A stretch of 64,000 nt of DNA from Sphingomonas montana (GTDB lineage Bacteria; Pseudomonadota; Alphaproteobacteria; Sphingomonadales; Sphingomonadaceae): positions 48,475-112,474 of the forward strand of contig NZ_MOLY01000030.1 in assembly GCF_001956315.1 (NCBI RefSeq), given 5' to 3'. The notes beneath the pieces were generated by a model. The model was not told where the DNA came from. It saw only the letters and a list, made by a program, of their open reading frames with translations, and made no database searches. Both the position numbers and the translations under genes were made by a program. Shown here piece by piece: positions 7,566 to 16,077 of the stretch (the first letter of the stretch is position 1; every line of letters begins with the position of its first letter).

Positions 7566-8159
7566 TCAGACAACGGCCTGCCATACCTCATTATGCTTCA
7601 ACGGCCCCGGAATGAACGGCGAGTTGAAGAACGCATGCTCCACGCCGCCGACCGGCTCCAGCCCGCGGGCCTTGATCCATGCCGCCAGCTGCGCGCTCTT
7701 TTCCGCCAGCAACGCATCGTCCGCCTTGCCCGCAAACCGCACCGTCGCCACCCGCCGCGCCGGGATCATGCTGATCTCGATCCCCGCGTCCGGCGTCGGC
7801 AGCGTGTCGCGCGTATAGGCCTTCGGCATCACGAAACTGACAGTCCACCCGCGCCCCTCGGTCCGCTCGGCCAGCACCGGCGCGGTCATCGCGATCTCGT
7901 CGCCCTCGCGGTGCTCGGCAAAGATGTAGCCCGCCAGCACGCCGAACCCCTGCCCCAGCGCGCGGTCGCGCCCGCCCGGCTGCACCGTCCGCGCGACCAG
8001 GATCGGCGGATAGCGCCGCAGTGCGAACGTATCTTCCTCCTCGACGGTCACATAATCCGGCTTCTCGGTCGTCCGCTCGCGCAGCCAGTACAGCCCCGCC
8101 CCCGCCACCGCGACTGCCCCGACGCCAGCCGCCCAACGCCCGATCCTGCGATAATTCAT
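7566..8159 (-). CDS. SOUL family haem-binding protein
   Basis: A 197-residue protein with one N-terminal membrane segment (AAGVGAVAVAGAGLYWL). The SOUL/HBP core follows: ALRRYPPILVARTV, GYIFAEHREGDEIAMTAPVL (the MTAPV signature), SFVMPKAYT, and a C-terminal HAFFNSPFIPGPLKHNEVW. Family members bind haem or tetrapyrroles; the biological role in bacteria is not settled. It is probably anchored in the inner membrane with the domain in the periplasm. It stands alone upstream of the GTA cluster. Confidence 0.9.
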   Translation of the reverse strand: MNYRRIGRWAAGVGAVAVAGAGLYWLRERTTEKPDYVTVEEEDTFALRRYPPILVARTVQPGGRDRALGQGFGVLAGYIFAEHREGDEIAMTAPVLAERTEGRGWTVSFVMPKAYTRDTLPTPDAGIEISMIPARRVATVRFAGKADDALLAEKSAQLAAWIKARGLEPVGGVEHAFFNSPFIPGPLKHNEVWQAVV

Positions 8160-8194
8160 CGATTGCTCCTACGGTAAGCGCGAACACGCGCACC

Positions 8195-8287
8195 GTCATC
8201 CCAGCGGACGCTGGGATCCATTATCACGACGGTTGCGGCTTTCCTGCCGCCGGAGTGATAATGGATCCAGACTTTCGTCAGGATGAC
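8195..8287. repeat. GTCATCC-type intergenic palindromic element
   Basis: Outer arms GTCATCC (8195-8201) and GGATGAC (8281-8287) enclose a perfect 14-base inverted repeat, GGATCCATTATCAC (8214-8227) with GTGATAATGGATCC (8255-8268). Related half elements lie at 10651 and 28376. The whole unit could fold into one long hairpin between the ABC-F and SOUL genes. It resembles the dispersed repeats of sphingomonad genomes. Confidence 0.75.
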
Positions 8288-8318
8288 CGACCAAGGCGAA
8301 GGATGGCGTGCGCCAGCC

Positions 8319-10196
8319 TCAGACCGCCTTTTCCAGCACTTCGGTCGCCGCGACCCACACCGCCTCGGCATCGGCCAGCCCGGCCTCCGCCTCCGCGCGC
8401 TTCTTCATCAGTTCGGACATCGTCAGCTTGGCATAGGCCGCCCCGGCCGATTTCGGATCGAACATCGCCAGGTCGATCTCGCCGCGCATCGCGGAGAATT
8501 TGGCCATCTCGCGCTCCGCGGCCTGCACCGCTTTGCGCAAGCCCTGCGACCGTTCGCGCAGTTCGGCTGCCGCCTTGCGGTCCTGCTTCGACTTGTTCTT
8601 GCCGGCGCCCGACGCCGCATCGCCGGACGTCCCGCCGGACCCCTTCAGCACCATGTCGGTATAGTCGTCCAGAGATCCCGAATATTCCTGCGCCGTCCCA
8701 TTGTCGACCAGCACCAGCCGGTCCGCGGTCAGCTCCAGCATGTGCCGGTCATGGCTCACCAGCACCACTGCGCCCGAATAGTCGTTCAGCGCCTGGACCA
8801 GCGCCTCGCGCGAATCGACGTCCAGATGGTTCGTCGGCTCGTCCAGGATCAGCATGTGCGGCGCCTCCCGCGTGATCAGCGCCAGCGCCAGCCGCGCCCG
8901 CTCGCCACCCGACAGCTTGCCGACCTTGGTCAGCGCCTTGTCGCCCGAAAACCCGAACCGCCCAAGCTGCGCGCGCACCGCGCCGGGGCTCATCCCCTTC
9001 ATGATGCGCGTCATATGCTCCAGCGGCGTGTCCGACGTGTCGAGTTCCTCGACCTGGTACTGGGTGAAATACCCGACCTTCATCTTGCCGCTCGACGTCA
9101 TCTCGCCGTCCATCGCGGGCAGCTGTGCCGCCAGCAGCCGCGCCAGCGTCGTCTTCCCGTTGCCGTTCCGCCCGAGCAGCGCGACCCGGTCGTCCGGGTC
9201 CAGCCGGAAATTCAGCCGTTGCAGGATCGGCGTCTCGGCATACCCCACCGCCGCCATGTCCAGCGTCACCAGCGGCGGCCGCAGCTCGCTCGGGTCGGGA
9301 AAATTGAACGACAGCGTCGGATCCTCCGCAGCACTCGCGATCGGCTGCATCCGGGCCAGTGCCTTGGCGCGCGACTGCGCCTGCTTGGCGGTCGATGCCC
9401 GCGCCGAATTGCGCGCGATATAGTCCTGCAGCTTCTCGCGCTGCTTGGCCTGGCTTGCCCGCGCTGACTCCAGCTGCGCCAGCCGCTCGGCCCGCTGCCG
9501 CTCGAACGAGTCATACCCGCCCGCGTACAGCGTCGTCGTGCCGTTCTCCAGGTGCAGGATATAGTCGACGACATTGTTCAGCAGGTCGCGCTCGTGGCTG
9601 ATGACCACCATCGTCGCGCGGTAGCCCTTCAGGAAATTTTCCAGCCACATCGTGGCTTCCAGGTCGAGATGGTTCGACGGCTCGTCCAGCATCAGCAGGT
9701 CCGGCCCCGAGAACAGCAGCGCCGCCAGCGCGACGCGCATCTTCCAGCCACCCGAATAGCTGTCGAGCGGCCGCCCCTGCATTTCCTCGTCGAAACCCAG
9801 CCCGACCAAAATCCGCGCCGCCCGCGCCGGCGCGCCATAAGCGTCGATCGCGATCAGCCGTTCGTGCACCTCGCCCAGCTTGTCGAGGTCCTGTTCGGTC
9901 TCGCTGGCTTCCAGCAACGCCTTGCGTTCCAGGTCGGCGTCCAGCACCGTCTCGAACGGCGTCGCGGTGCCCGACGGCGCTTCCTGCGCGATATAGCCGA
10001 TCTTGGCGCCCTTCGGCATCTCGACCGTGCCCTCGTCGGCATCGCCCAGGCCGCAGATGACCTTCATCAGGGTCGACTTGCCCGCGCCGTTCCGCCCGAT
10101 CAGGCCGACGCGCGCCCGCGTCGGCAACGCGGCGGTCGCGCGGTCGAGGATCGTGCGTCCGCCAAGACGCACCGTGATACCGTTCAGATTCAACAT
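8319..10196 (-). CDS. ABC-F family ATP-binding protein (Uup/YheS-like)
   Basis: A 625-residue soluble protein with two ABC domains and no membrane part. Domain 1 has Walker A GLIGRNGAGKSTLMK, signature SGGWKMRVALA and Walker B LLMLDEPSNHLDLE. Domain 2 has ALLGRNGNGKTTLA, LSGGERARLALA and LILDEPTNHLDVD. The long linker near residues 230-300 is the ABC-F P-site tRNA interaction region. The C-terminus has the coiled coil AAELRERSQGLRKAVQAAERE. ABC-F proteins act on ribosomes to relieve stalling or resist antibiotics; the exact subfamily is not clear. It is transcribed alone, divergent from DUF3297. Confidence 0.93.
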   Translation of the reverse strand: MLNLNGITVRLGGRTILDRATAALPTRARVGLIGRNGAGKSTLMKVICGLGDADEGTVEMPKGAKIGYIAQEAPSGTATPFETVLDADLERKALLEASETEQDLDKLGEVHERLIAIDAYGAPARAARILVGLGFDEEMQGRPLDSYSGGWKMRVALAALLFSGPDLLMLDEPSNHLDLEATMWLENFLKGYRATMVVISHERDLLNNVVDYILHLENGTTTLYAGGYDSFERQRAERLAQLESARASQAKQREKLQDYIARNSARASTAKQAQSRAKALARMQPIASAAEDPTLSFNFPDPSELRPPLVTLDMAAVGYAETPILQRLNFRLDPDDRVALLGRNGNGKTTLARLLAAQLPAMDGEMTSSGKMKVGYFTQYQVEELDTSDTPLEHMTRIMKGMSPGAVRAQLGRFGFSGDKALTKVGKLSGGERARLALALITREAPHMLILDEPTNHLDVDSREALVQALNDYSGAVVLVSHDRHMLELTADRLVLVDNGTAQEYSGSLDDYTDMVLKGSGGTSGDAASGAGKNKSKQDRKAAAELRERSQGLRKAVQAAEREMAKFSAMRGEIDLAMFDPKSAGAAYAKLTMSELMKKRAEAEAGLADAEAVWVAATEVLEKAV

Positions 10197-10264
10197 GGCC
10201 GCGCCGATAGCGTAATTTGCTGCACCGCGCTATCGGACACGAAACACGAAACGGAATCCGCACC

Positions 10265-10615
10265 ATGACCGATCAGACCCTTGACCAGAACCCAGGCGAC
10301 CCGAACCCGGGCGACCTGCCGACCACCGAAGCCCCGGCTACGGACACCCCGCCGGACCGGCTGTCCACCAATCCGAAAAGCCCGTTCTTCCTGGCCGAAC
10401 ATCTCCAGCGTGGCGTTGGCATTGTCTTCAACGGGGTCGAAAAAACGAATGTCGACGAATATTGCATTTCCGAAGGCTGGGTGAAAATGGCGGTCGGCCG
10501 CACGCTCGATCGCAAGGGCAATCCGATGACGATCAAGCTGAACGGCACGGTCGAACCCTATTACCGCGACACGGCGGCCGCTCCCGAGGACGAACCGGAA
10601 GCCCACCCGTCCTGA
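10265..10615 (+). CDS. DUF3297 family protein
   Basis: A 116-residue protein. A low-complexity Pro/Thr/Asp-rich start (DQNPGDPNPGDLPTTE) leads to the DUF3297 core PPDRLSTNPKSPFFLAEHLQ, RGVGIVFNGVEKTNVDEYCI, SEGWVKMAVGRTLDRKGNP and TIKLNGTVEPYYRD. The function of the family is unknown; its members are small cytoplasmic proteins widespread in proteobacteria. The ATG at 10265 is preferred over an upstream in-frame start because it begins the acidic tail typical of the family. A GTCATCCCGGC hairpin follows and may end transcription. Confidence 0.88.
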   Translation: MTDQTLDQNPGDPNPGDLPTTEAPATDTPPDRLSTNPKSPFFLAEHLQRGVGIVFNGVEKTNVDEYCISEGWVKMAVGRTLDRKGNPMTIKLNGTVEPYYRDTAAAPEDEPEAHPS

Positions 10616-10650
10616 ACGAGCCCGAAACTGCCAACGGCCCACCCCAAACG

Positions 10651-10673
10651 GTCATCCCGGCGAAAGCCGGGAT
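10651..10673. repeat. GTCATCCCGGC half element / hairpin
   Basis: ATCCCGGC, a GAAA loop and GCCGGGAT form an 8-base stem between the convergent DUF3297 and GST genes. The leading GTCATCC matches the arms of the element at 8195. It may serve as a bidirectional terminator. Confidence 0.5.
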
Positions 10674-10727
10674 CTCTCTTCGGTCGGCGACACCCCGTTC
10701 ACCGCCACGTCACCTCGCGCCCCAGAC

Positions 10728-11366
10728 TCACCCCATCCGCGCCAGCATTGCCCGCTCCTTGGCCACCAACCCCGCGAACGAAGGCCGCGCCAGCATCGCT
10801 GCCAGATACGCCGATATCCGTGGATATCCGTCCAGCACCCCGCCGGCATGTTCCAGGTTTACCAGCGGGCTCGCCACCGCCAGATCGGCCAGCGTAATAC
10901 GGTCCTCGACCAGGAACAGGCTCTCCGGAATACGCGCCTCCAGATAGGCGAGCACCCCCGGCAGCACGTCCGCCTCGCTCGCGTCCGCCGCGGCCAGGTC
11001 CCCCGGCTTGCCTTCGAACCGCGGGCGCACCACCCGGTTGAAGAACATCGGCCGTACCGCGTCGAACAGTTCCGCATCGCCAAACTCGTCCCAGAACAGC
11101 GCCATGCCCCGCGCGCGCGGCTCGGCCGGGATCAGCGCCGGCTCCGGATGCAGCGCCTCGATATACGCCACGATCGCCGACGAATCGGCCAGCAGATAGT
11201 CGCCGTCGCGCAAAGCCGGCATCTTGCCCAGCGGGTTGGCCTCGCGGAACGCCGGATCGGTACTGGCCCGCCCGATGCGGTGCAGGTCGATCGCGACGTC
11301 CTTTTCGGCGGCGAATGCCAGCACCTTGCGCACGAACGGCGAAAACGAACTTCCATAAAGGATCAT
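10728..11366 (-). CDS. Glutathione S-transferase family protein
   Basis: A 212-residue protein from the ATG at 11364-11366. The N-terminal thioredoxin-fold domain reads MILYGSSFSPFVRKVLAFA, NPLGKMPALRDGDYLLADSS (cis-Pro and the ADSSAIVAYIE glutathione contact). The C-terminal all-helical domain has RITLADLAVASPL, the N-capping box motif of GSTs, and ends FAGLVAKERAML. The S-F-S-P segment at the N-terminus suggests a Ser- or Cys-type active site rather than Tyr. The substrate is unknown; detoxification is the usual role. The DUF6456 gene lies upstream on the same strand. Confidence 0.9.
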   Translation of the reverse strand: MILYGSSFSPFVRKVLAFAAEKDVAIDLHRIGRASTDPAFREANPLGKMPALRDGDYLLADSSAIVAYIEALHPEPALIPAEPRARGMALFWDEFGDAELFDAVRPMFFNRVVRPRFEGKPGDLAAADASEADVLPGVLAYLEARIPESLFLVEDRITLADLAVASPLVNLEHAGGVLDGYPRISAYLAAMLARPSFAGLVAKERAMLARMG

Positions 11367-11416
11367 GACGGCCCTGCTCCCGTGGATCGGCTTCGGATCG
11401 CCACGATCCGCCAATC

Positions 11417-12076
11417 TCAATGCATGCCATAATGATCCGCCAGCCGGTCCAGCGCCAGCCCCAGCACCAGCTTTCCCGACCGTTTCGGCCACCCCAGCGC
11501 GCGTTCCGCCGCCTCCAGCCCCTCGCCCGCGCACGCCACCCGCCACACCACGTCGGACAGGCCCGGCCCCGCCGCCGCGACGGCCGCCTCGAACCGTCGT
11601 CTGGCCGACAGCTGCGCCCCCGACGGGTCGATCGCGCCCCCCGTACCACCGCCCGGCGTCGCCGCCGGGTCCCAGCGCATCGTCACGCGCGGGGCCAGCT
11701 GCGCCGTTTCCCAGTCCGCGCGCACCCGCTCGCCCGCCTCATACTGCCGTGCGCTCACATGCCCCCGCGCGCGCAGCCAGCCCAGCGGCGACTCGCCCAG
11801 ATTGACGGTCACGCGCCGTCCGCCGCCCTCGGCTGCCGGCAGCGTCCTGGTCACCAGCATCCGGTTCGCGCCGTCCGGCGTCGCGTCGCGGACCGACCAC
11901 CCCCGACCTGCCGCAGTCGCGACCAGCCCGTCGTCGGTCACCCGCGCCAGGTCCGCCCGCACCAGCATCTCGACCAGCGCCGCCGGCGTATCGGACAGCT
12001 TCCGCCCTGCCGCCAGCGCCGCCATCACCGCCTGCCCCCGCCGATCCAACGTCAGCCCCATGTCGCGCATCCTCAT
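11417..12076 (-). CDS. DUF6456 domain protein, possible GTA regulator (GafZ/GafA C-terminal-like)
   Basis: A protein of 219 residues from the ATG at 12074-12076 (MRMRDMGLTLDRRGQAVMAA); earlier in-frame starts reach 12127. An N-terminal winged-helix-like region is followed by the DUF6456 core: SPLGWLRARGHVSARQYEAG, DWETAQLAPRVTMRWD, and SARRRFEAAVAAAGPGLSD leading to WRVACAGEGLEAAERALGWP and RSGKLVLGLALDRLADHYG. From memory, DUF6456 is the C-terminal part of GTA activator GafA and of Caulobacter GafZ. That gives this gene a possible role in switching on the cluster at 1-7422. It is divergent from an XRE regulator, with a palindrome between them. Confidence 0.75.
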   Translation of the reverse strand: MRMRDMGLTLDRRGQAVMAALAAGRKLSDTPAALVEMLVRADLARVTDDGLVATAAGRGWSVRDATPDGANRMLVTRTLPAAEGGGRRVTVNLGESPLGWLRARGHVSARQYEAGERVRADWETAQLAPRVTMRWDPAATPGGGTGGAIDPSGAQLSARRRFEAAVAAAGPGLSDVVWRVACAGEGLEAAERALGWPKRSGKLVLGLALDRLADHYGMH

Positions 12077-12126
12077 CGCCCTACCGACGAACACTTGCCA
12101 TAACGCCATGATTGTAGGACAGCACA

Positions 12127-12143
12127 ATAACCAGAACGGTTAT
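12127..12143. promoter_or_regulatory. Palindromic operator candidate between DUF6456 and XRE genes
   Basis: ATAACC, five bases, GGTTAT: a perfect 6-base inverted repeat, nine bases before the XRE start at 12153 and about 50 bases before the divergent DUF6456 start. Its position suits an XRE repressor acting on itself and on the divergent gene. No binding data exist here; this is inferred from geometry. Confidence 0.5.
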
Positions 12144-12152
12144 CGAGGTCCC

Positions 12153-12716
12153 ATGATCACAGTCATCCGCGACGTCCGCCGCGCGCGGGGCATGACGTTG
12201 CAGGACGTCGCCGACGCCTGCGTCCCACCGACCACGGCCCAGACGATCGGCCGGCTGGAAACCGGCATGCGCACGGTGTCGGTCGGCTGGCTGAACCGCA
12301 TCGCCGCCGCATTGGACGTGCCCGCCGCCGATCTCGTCCGCCTGCCGGACCAGGCCGAACTGCCCGTCGCCGCGATCCTCGGCGGCACCGGCGCGCATGC
12401 CCCGCGGCAATCCGACGCCGTCCTGCCCCCCCGCCCGGCCGCCGATCAGGTCGCGATCATCGTGGAGGCCGGCGTCGGCGATTACCGCGCCGGCGACATA
12501 CTGTGGTGCCGCCGCGTGGGGCCGGACGGCTTTCCGGCCGCGCTCAACCGCGACATCCTCGTCCCCCGCCCCGCCGGCCGGTTCCTGTTCGGCCGCCTCA
12601 TCGGGCGCGAGGCCGGCAAGCTCCAGATGCTCCCGCTCGGTGCCGGCATGCGCCAGCAGGTCCTTGCCGACCCCCCCTGGGCCGCCATCGCCAACCTGCT
12701 CGTCCGCACGCTTTAA
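12153..12716 (+). CDS. XRE-family helix-turn-helix regulator with S24-like C-terminal domain
   Basis: A 187-residue protein. The Cro/CI-type HTH at residues 1-60 is MITVIRDVRRARGMTLQDVA, then TTAQTIGRLETGMRTVSVGW and LNRIAAALDVPAADLVRLPD. The C-terminal half (VAIIVEAGVGDYRAGDILWC, PRPAGRFLFGRLIGREAGKL) looks like the beta-rich S24/LexA-type domain, but I see no convincing Ser-Lys catalytic pair. It is likely a phage-type repressor. Its divergent partner is the DUF6456 gene; in Caulobacter an XRE repressor (RogA, from memory) controls GTA activators, so this may be the repressor of the local GTA. Confidence 0.85.
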   Translation: MITVIRDVRRARGMTLQDVADACVPPTTAQTIGRLETGMRTVSVGWLNRIAAALDVPAADLVRLPDQAELPVAAILGGTGAHAPRQSDAVLPPRPAADQVAIIVEAGVGDYRAGDILWCRRVGPDGFPAALNRDILVPRPAGRFLFGRLIGREAGKLQMLPLGAGMRQQVLADPPWAAIANLLVRTL

Positions 12717-12725
12717 GAGCCTAAA

Positions 12726-12750
12726 GCCCTCTCCCCTCCGGGGAGAGGGC
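12726..12750. terminator. GC-rich hairpin downstream of XRE gene
   Basis: GCCCTCTCCCC, TCC loop and GGGGAGAGGGC form a perfect 11-base stem 10 bases after the XRE stop. The T-run after it is short (TTGGCTT). It belongs to the CTCCCC-type palindromes also seen at 1224-1251 and 420-450 and may act as a terminator. Confidence 0.55.
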
Positions 12751-12872
12751 TTGGCTTGGTACCACCAGGCAGCGACCGGAACATCCCGACCATTAAAGAG
12801 CGGCAGAAGCCCCCCTCGCCACCCCCGCGCCCATCCGCTATGCCCCGCGCGACACCCCAAGGAGACCTACCG

Positions 12873-13586
12873 ATGATCGAAGCCGAATGGTGGGAGTTCG
12901 AGGATCGCGACAGCCTGGCGCAACAGGTTGCCGACGATATCGAATTCGTGATCGAACGCGCGCTCGCCGGTCGTGGCCATGCGCTGCTCGCGGTCACCGG
13001 CGGCAGCATGCCGGCCGCGATCTTCGCCGAACTGGGCAAGCGCAAGATCGCCTGGGACAAGGTCGTCATCACGCTGACCGACGACCGGATCGTGCCCGAT
13101 GACGACAAGCTCAGCAATTTCGCCGAACTGACCAAGATGGCGGGCAAGACAGGCGCGACGCTCGTGCCGCTCGTCCGCGGCGCCACCGCGACCGACGATC
13201 CCGCCGCCACCGGCCGCGCCGCCGACGCGCGCCTCGCCGACCTGCATTTTCCGCCCGACCTGGTCTGGCTGGGCATGGGCGAGGACGGCCACACCGCGTC
13301 GATCTTCCCCGGCCCTGATTTCAACCATGCGGTGAACGGCCCCGCCGCGCGCCGCGCGATCGGCGTCCGGCCCGATCCGATGCCCGCCGATCGTCCCGCC
13401 AACCGCGTCACGCTGACCCTGCCCGCGCTCGCCGGTGGCCACGCGATGATCGTCACGATCGCCGGCGACGTGAAGAAAGCCACGCTGGAGCGCGCGATCG
13501 AGGAAGGCCCCTCGTCCACCCTGCCGATCGGCCGCGTGCTCGCCGCCACCGAAGCCGCGATCGACATCTACTGGAGCGCCGAATGA
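12873..13586 (+). CDS. pgl: 6-phosphogluconolactonase
   Basis: A 237-residue enzyme hydrolysing 6-phosphogluconolactone in the pentose phosphate and Entner-Doudoroff pathways. The N-terminal block is LLAVTGGSMPAAIFAELG. The family block VVITLTDDRIVPDDDKLSNF and the second signature DLVWLGMGEDGHTASIFPG carry the catalytic-site residues. The ATG at 12873 has AAGGAG 8 bases upstream; a longer in-frame start is rejected. The stop overlaps the flavin reductase ATG, so the two are cotranscribed, though I see no metabolic link. Confidence 0.95.
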   Translation: MIEAEWWEFEDRDSLAQQVADDIEFVIERALAGRGHALLAVTGGSMPAAIFAELGKRKIAWDKVVITLTDDRIVPDDDKLSNFAELTKMAGKTGATLVPLVRGATATDDPAATGRAADARLADLHFPPDLVWLGMGEDGHTASIFPGPDFNHAVNGPAARRAIGVRPDPMPADRPANRVTLTLPALAGGHAMIVTIAGDVKKATLERAIEEGPSSTLPIGRVLAATEAAIDIYWSAE

Positions 13587-14107
13587 CGACCGCGACCGAT
13601 CTGGACATCCCGCCCGCCACCGACACCGCGACGCTCGCCGCCGCGGTCCGGCTCGCGCTGCGCCGGATGGCGAAATCGGTCACGGTCATCACCTGCCTGC
13701 ATCTGGGTCGCCGCTATGCGATGGCGGCGACCGCGGTCGACGCGCTGTCGATGGATCCCCCGTCGATGATCGTCTCGGTCAACCGCTCCGCCTCGCTCCA
13801 CGCGCCGCTCGCGGCCGGCGCGGACTTCTGCATCAACGTGCTGGGTGCGATGCACGAGGATGTCAGCCGCGCCTGCGGTGGCGGCGCCTCGGGCGAGGAC
13901 CGGTTCGGCACCGGCAACTGGATCACCGGCCCGCGCGGGCTGCCGATGCTCGCCGACGCGCAGGCCGCCTTCGTCTGCCACAACGACGTCTCGCTCGGCT
14001 ACGGCACCCACGCGCTCTTCATCGGCCGCCTCGTCGACGTCCGTTCCTACGGCGACGTCGATCCACTGGTCTATCTCGACGGTCGCTACACCCGCACCGC
14101 GGGGTAA
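13583..14107 (+). CDS. Flavin reductase family protein
   Basis: A 174-residue protein with the flavin reductase domain: LRRMAKSVTVITCLHLGRRY, AMAATAVDALSMDPPSMIVS, then LAAGADFCINVLGAMHEDVS and late HALFIGRLVDVRSYGDVDPL. The family reduces FMN or FAD with NAD(P)H for a partner monooxygenase, and no obvious partner is adjacent. The ATG overlaps the pgl stop (13583-13586). The C-terminus YLDGRYTRTAG is the usual end of the domain, so the gene is intact. Confidence 0.9.
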   Translation: MTTATDLDIPPATDTATLAAAVRLALRRMAKSVTVITCLHLGRRYAMAATAVDALSMDPPSMIVSVNRSASLHAPLAAGADFCINVLGAMHEDVSRACGGGASGEDRFGTGNWITGPRGLPMLADAQAAFVCHNDVSLGYGTHALFIGRLVDVRSYGDVDPLVYLDGRYTRTAG

Positions 14108-14173
14108 TACGCTCGCCGGTTTCGCCACCTGCCGGCTCCGCGAACCGAACAAAACCGGGAAACAGCGTCCGCC

Positions 14174-14878
14174 TCAAGCGGCAGTGATCGCCTCGCCCTG
14201 CTGCAACATCTCGCCGCGCGTCACGATCACGCGGTCGCCCAGCTTCACCGCCCGGAACAGCTTGGCCGCAAACGCGGTCGGCACCCCGATGCAACCATGC
14301 GTTACCGTGCCCCATTCCACGTCGCTGCCGTGGATAGACACGCCGTCGTTGGTCAGCCGCAGCATGTACGGCATCGGCGCGCCGTACAGATTGGACACAT
14401 GGTCCGCATCCTTCTGCGTGATCGGGAATATGCCCAGCGGCGTCGGCTTCTCGTCCGCGCCGTACATCACCACCGCGGTGCCTATCTCGTACCCGCCGCG
14501 GAACACCGACAGCGTCTGCGCGGCCAGGTCGACCGTCACGATCATCGGCCCCGCCGGCACGCCCGCCTCGTCCCATACATAGTCGCCGTGGGTGAACGGG
14601 CGCGGCACATCCAGCACGCGTCGGATCACCATGCCCTCGTCCACCGCAGGCGCCGCGACCGGCACGACCGCCGGCTTCGCGGGGACGGTCCGGACCGACC
14701 CGACATGGTCGGTCGGCGACTTGGGCGTCACCCAGCCGGTCCGGATCAGCGGCGGGGTGCGCGCCGATACGCCCGCCATCCAGGCGACCGAACCCAGCAC
14801 GGCCGTGCCCAGCGCCAGCTGTGCGATCCGCCCGCCCCCAAATCCGCCAGATCCTCCCGCCATCCTACCCGCTCCCAC
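14174..14878 (-). CDS. L,D-transpeptidase (YkuD domain), secreted
   Basis: A 234-residue protein. A hydrophobic N-terminal segment (IAQLALGTAVLGSVAWMAGV) serves as signal or anchor. The YkuD domain at about residues 100-234 has GPMIVTVDLAAQTLSVFRGG, KPTPLGIFPITQKDADHVSN and catalytic IHGSDVEWGTVTHGCIGVPT, with the HGC Cys as nucleophile. Such enzymes make 3-3 cross-links in peptidoglycan or attach proteins to it in the periplasm. A second, longer paralogue lies at 53329-54309 and shares the TPxGxFxxxQKDADHVSNLY segment. Confidence 0.9.
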   Translation of the reverse strand: MGAGRMAGGSGGFGGGRIAQLALGTAVLGSVAWMAGVSARTPPLIRTGWVTPKSPTDHVGSVRTVPAKPAVVPVAAPAVDEGMVIRRVLDVPRPFTHGDYVWDEAGVPAGPMIVTVDLAAQTLSVFRGGYEIGTAVVMYGADEKPTPLGIFPITQKDADHVSNLYGAPMPYMLRLTNDGVSIHGSDVEWGTVTHGCIGVPTAFAAKLFRAVKLGDRVIVTRGEMLQQGEAITAA

Positions 14879-14993
14879 TTCTCCGGCCCGCCATCGCTCA
14901 AACCCCGCGGCAAGGCCAGTCGCCCATTCGCGCTGTCCCGCGGCGGCACGTTAAGCGCGTCGCTTCACCATCCCGCCACTGTACCGACCAAAG

Positions 14994-15962
14994 TTACAGC
15001 CACTTGGCATGCTTGAACCGCAGATAGAGCGCGGTGCAGACCACCGCGATCACCCCCAGCACGACGAAATAGCCATATTGCGTCTTCAGCTCGGGCATAT
15101 GTTCGAAATTCATGCCGTATATGCCGGCGATCGCGGTCGGCACCGCCAGGATTGCCGCCCAGGCCGCAAGCTGGCGGGTGATCGCGCCGGTCCGCTGCTG
15201 TTCCAGCAGGTTGCTGAATTCGAACACGGACGACAGCACGTCGCGCAGCCCGTCGACCATCGTCTGCGTCCGGCGGACATGGTCCAGTACGTCGCTGAAA
15301 TAGGGCTTCGCCTCCACGTCGATGCAGGGCAGGTCCAGCCGCACGATCTTGCCCGCCACCTCGCTCATCGGCCCGAGCACGCGCTGGAACCGGATCATCT
15401 CGCGGCGCAACGTGAAGATCCGCGTGATCTCCTCGCGGCCCAGGAAACTGTCCAGCGTACGCTGCTCCATCTCCAGTACCTCGTCCTCGATCGTTTCCAC
15501 CAGCGGCAGATATCCGTCGACGATATAGTCCAGGATGGCATGCAACACATAGTCGACGCCGTGCATCAACAGCGTCGGCGCCGCCTCCAGCTGCAGGCGC
15601 AGCGCCTTGTGCGACCGTGCCGATCCGTGGCGCACGCTGATGATATGGCTGTGGCCGACGAACATCGCCGTCTCGCCGTACGCGATCTTGTCCCCGTCCA
15701 GCGCCGCGGTCCGCGCCACGACGAACAACTGGTCGCCGTACACGTCCAGTTTCGGCAACTGGTCCGCCTTCACCGCATCCTCGACGGCCAGCGGATGCAG
15801 CCCATATTGCTCCTGCAGGACATGCATCTCCTCCACGCTCGGATCGCAGATGCCGATCCAGACGAACTCCGATCGATCGGCCGGGCAATCGACCTTCTCG
15901 TCGATCCCGACCTCGCGCACCCGTTTGCCATGGCGATACAGATAGGCGGCTACGACAGTCAT
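14994..15962 (-). CDS. corA: CorA family magnesium/cobalt transporter
   Basis: A 322-residue protein. The long cytoplasmic alpha-beta domain includes DRSEFVWIGICDPSVEEMHV, HPLAVEDAVKADQLPKLDVY and IISVRHGSARSH. The stalk helix runs to TGAITRQLAAWAAILAVPTA. The pore signature GMN lies in AGIYGMNFEHMPEL, between the two C-terminal membrane helices; the last is YFVVLGVIAVVCTALYLRF, and the tail is basic. CorA pentamers import Mg2+ down the membrane potential. The gene appears monocistronic. Confidence 0.94.
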   Translation of the reverse strand: MTVVAAYLYRHGKRVREVGIDEKVDCPADRSEFVWIGICDPSVEEMHVLQEQYGLHPLAVEDAVKADQLPKLDVYGDQLFVVARTAALDGDKIAYGETAMFVGHSHIISVRHGSARSHKALRLQLEAAPTLLMHGVDYVLHAILDYIVDGYLPLVETIEDEVLEMEQRTLDSFLGREEITRIFTLRREMIRFQRVLGPMSEVAGKIVRLDLPCIDVEAKPYFSDVLDHVRRTQTMVDGLRDVLSSVFEFSNLLEQQRTGAITRQLAAWAAILAVPTAIAGIYGMNFEHMPELKTQYGYFVVLGVIAVVCTALYLRFKHAKWL

Positions 15963-16077
15963 TCAGGCCTCTATGGCAATTCCGCGATTTGGCTTCCCTA
16001 GACAGGTTTCTCCGCAAACACCCCGGCCAAAACATAGCCATCCCGATCGCGGTCACGAAATCCGTCGAGCGTGCCCC

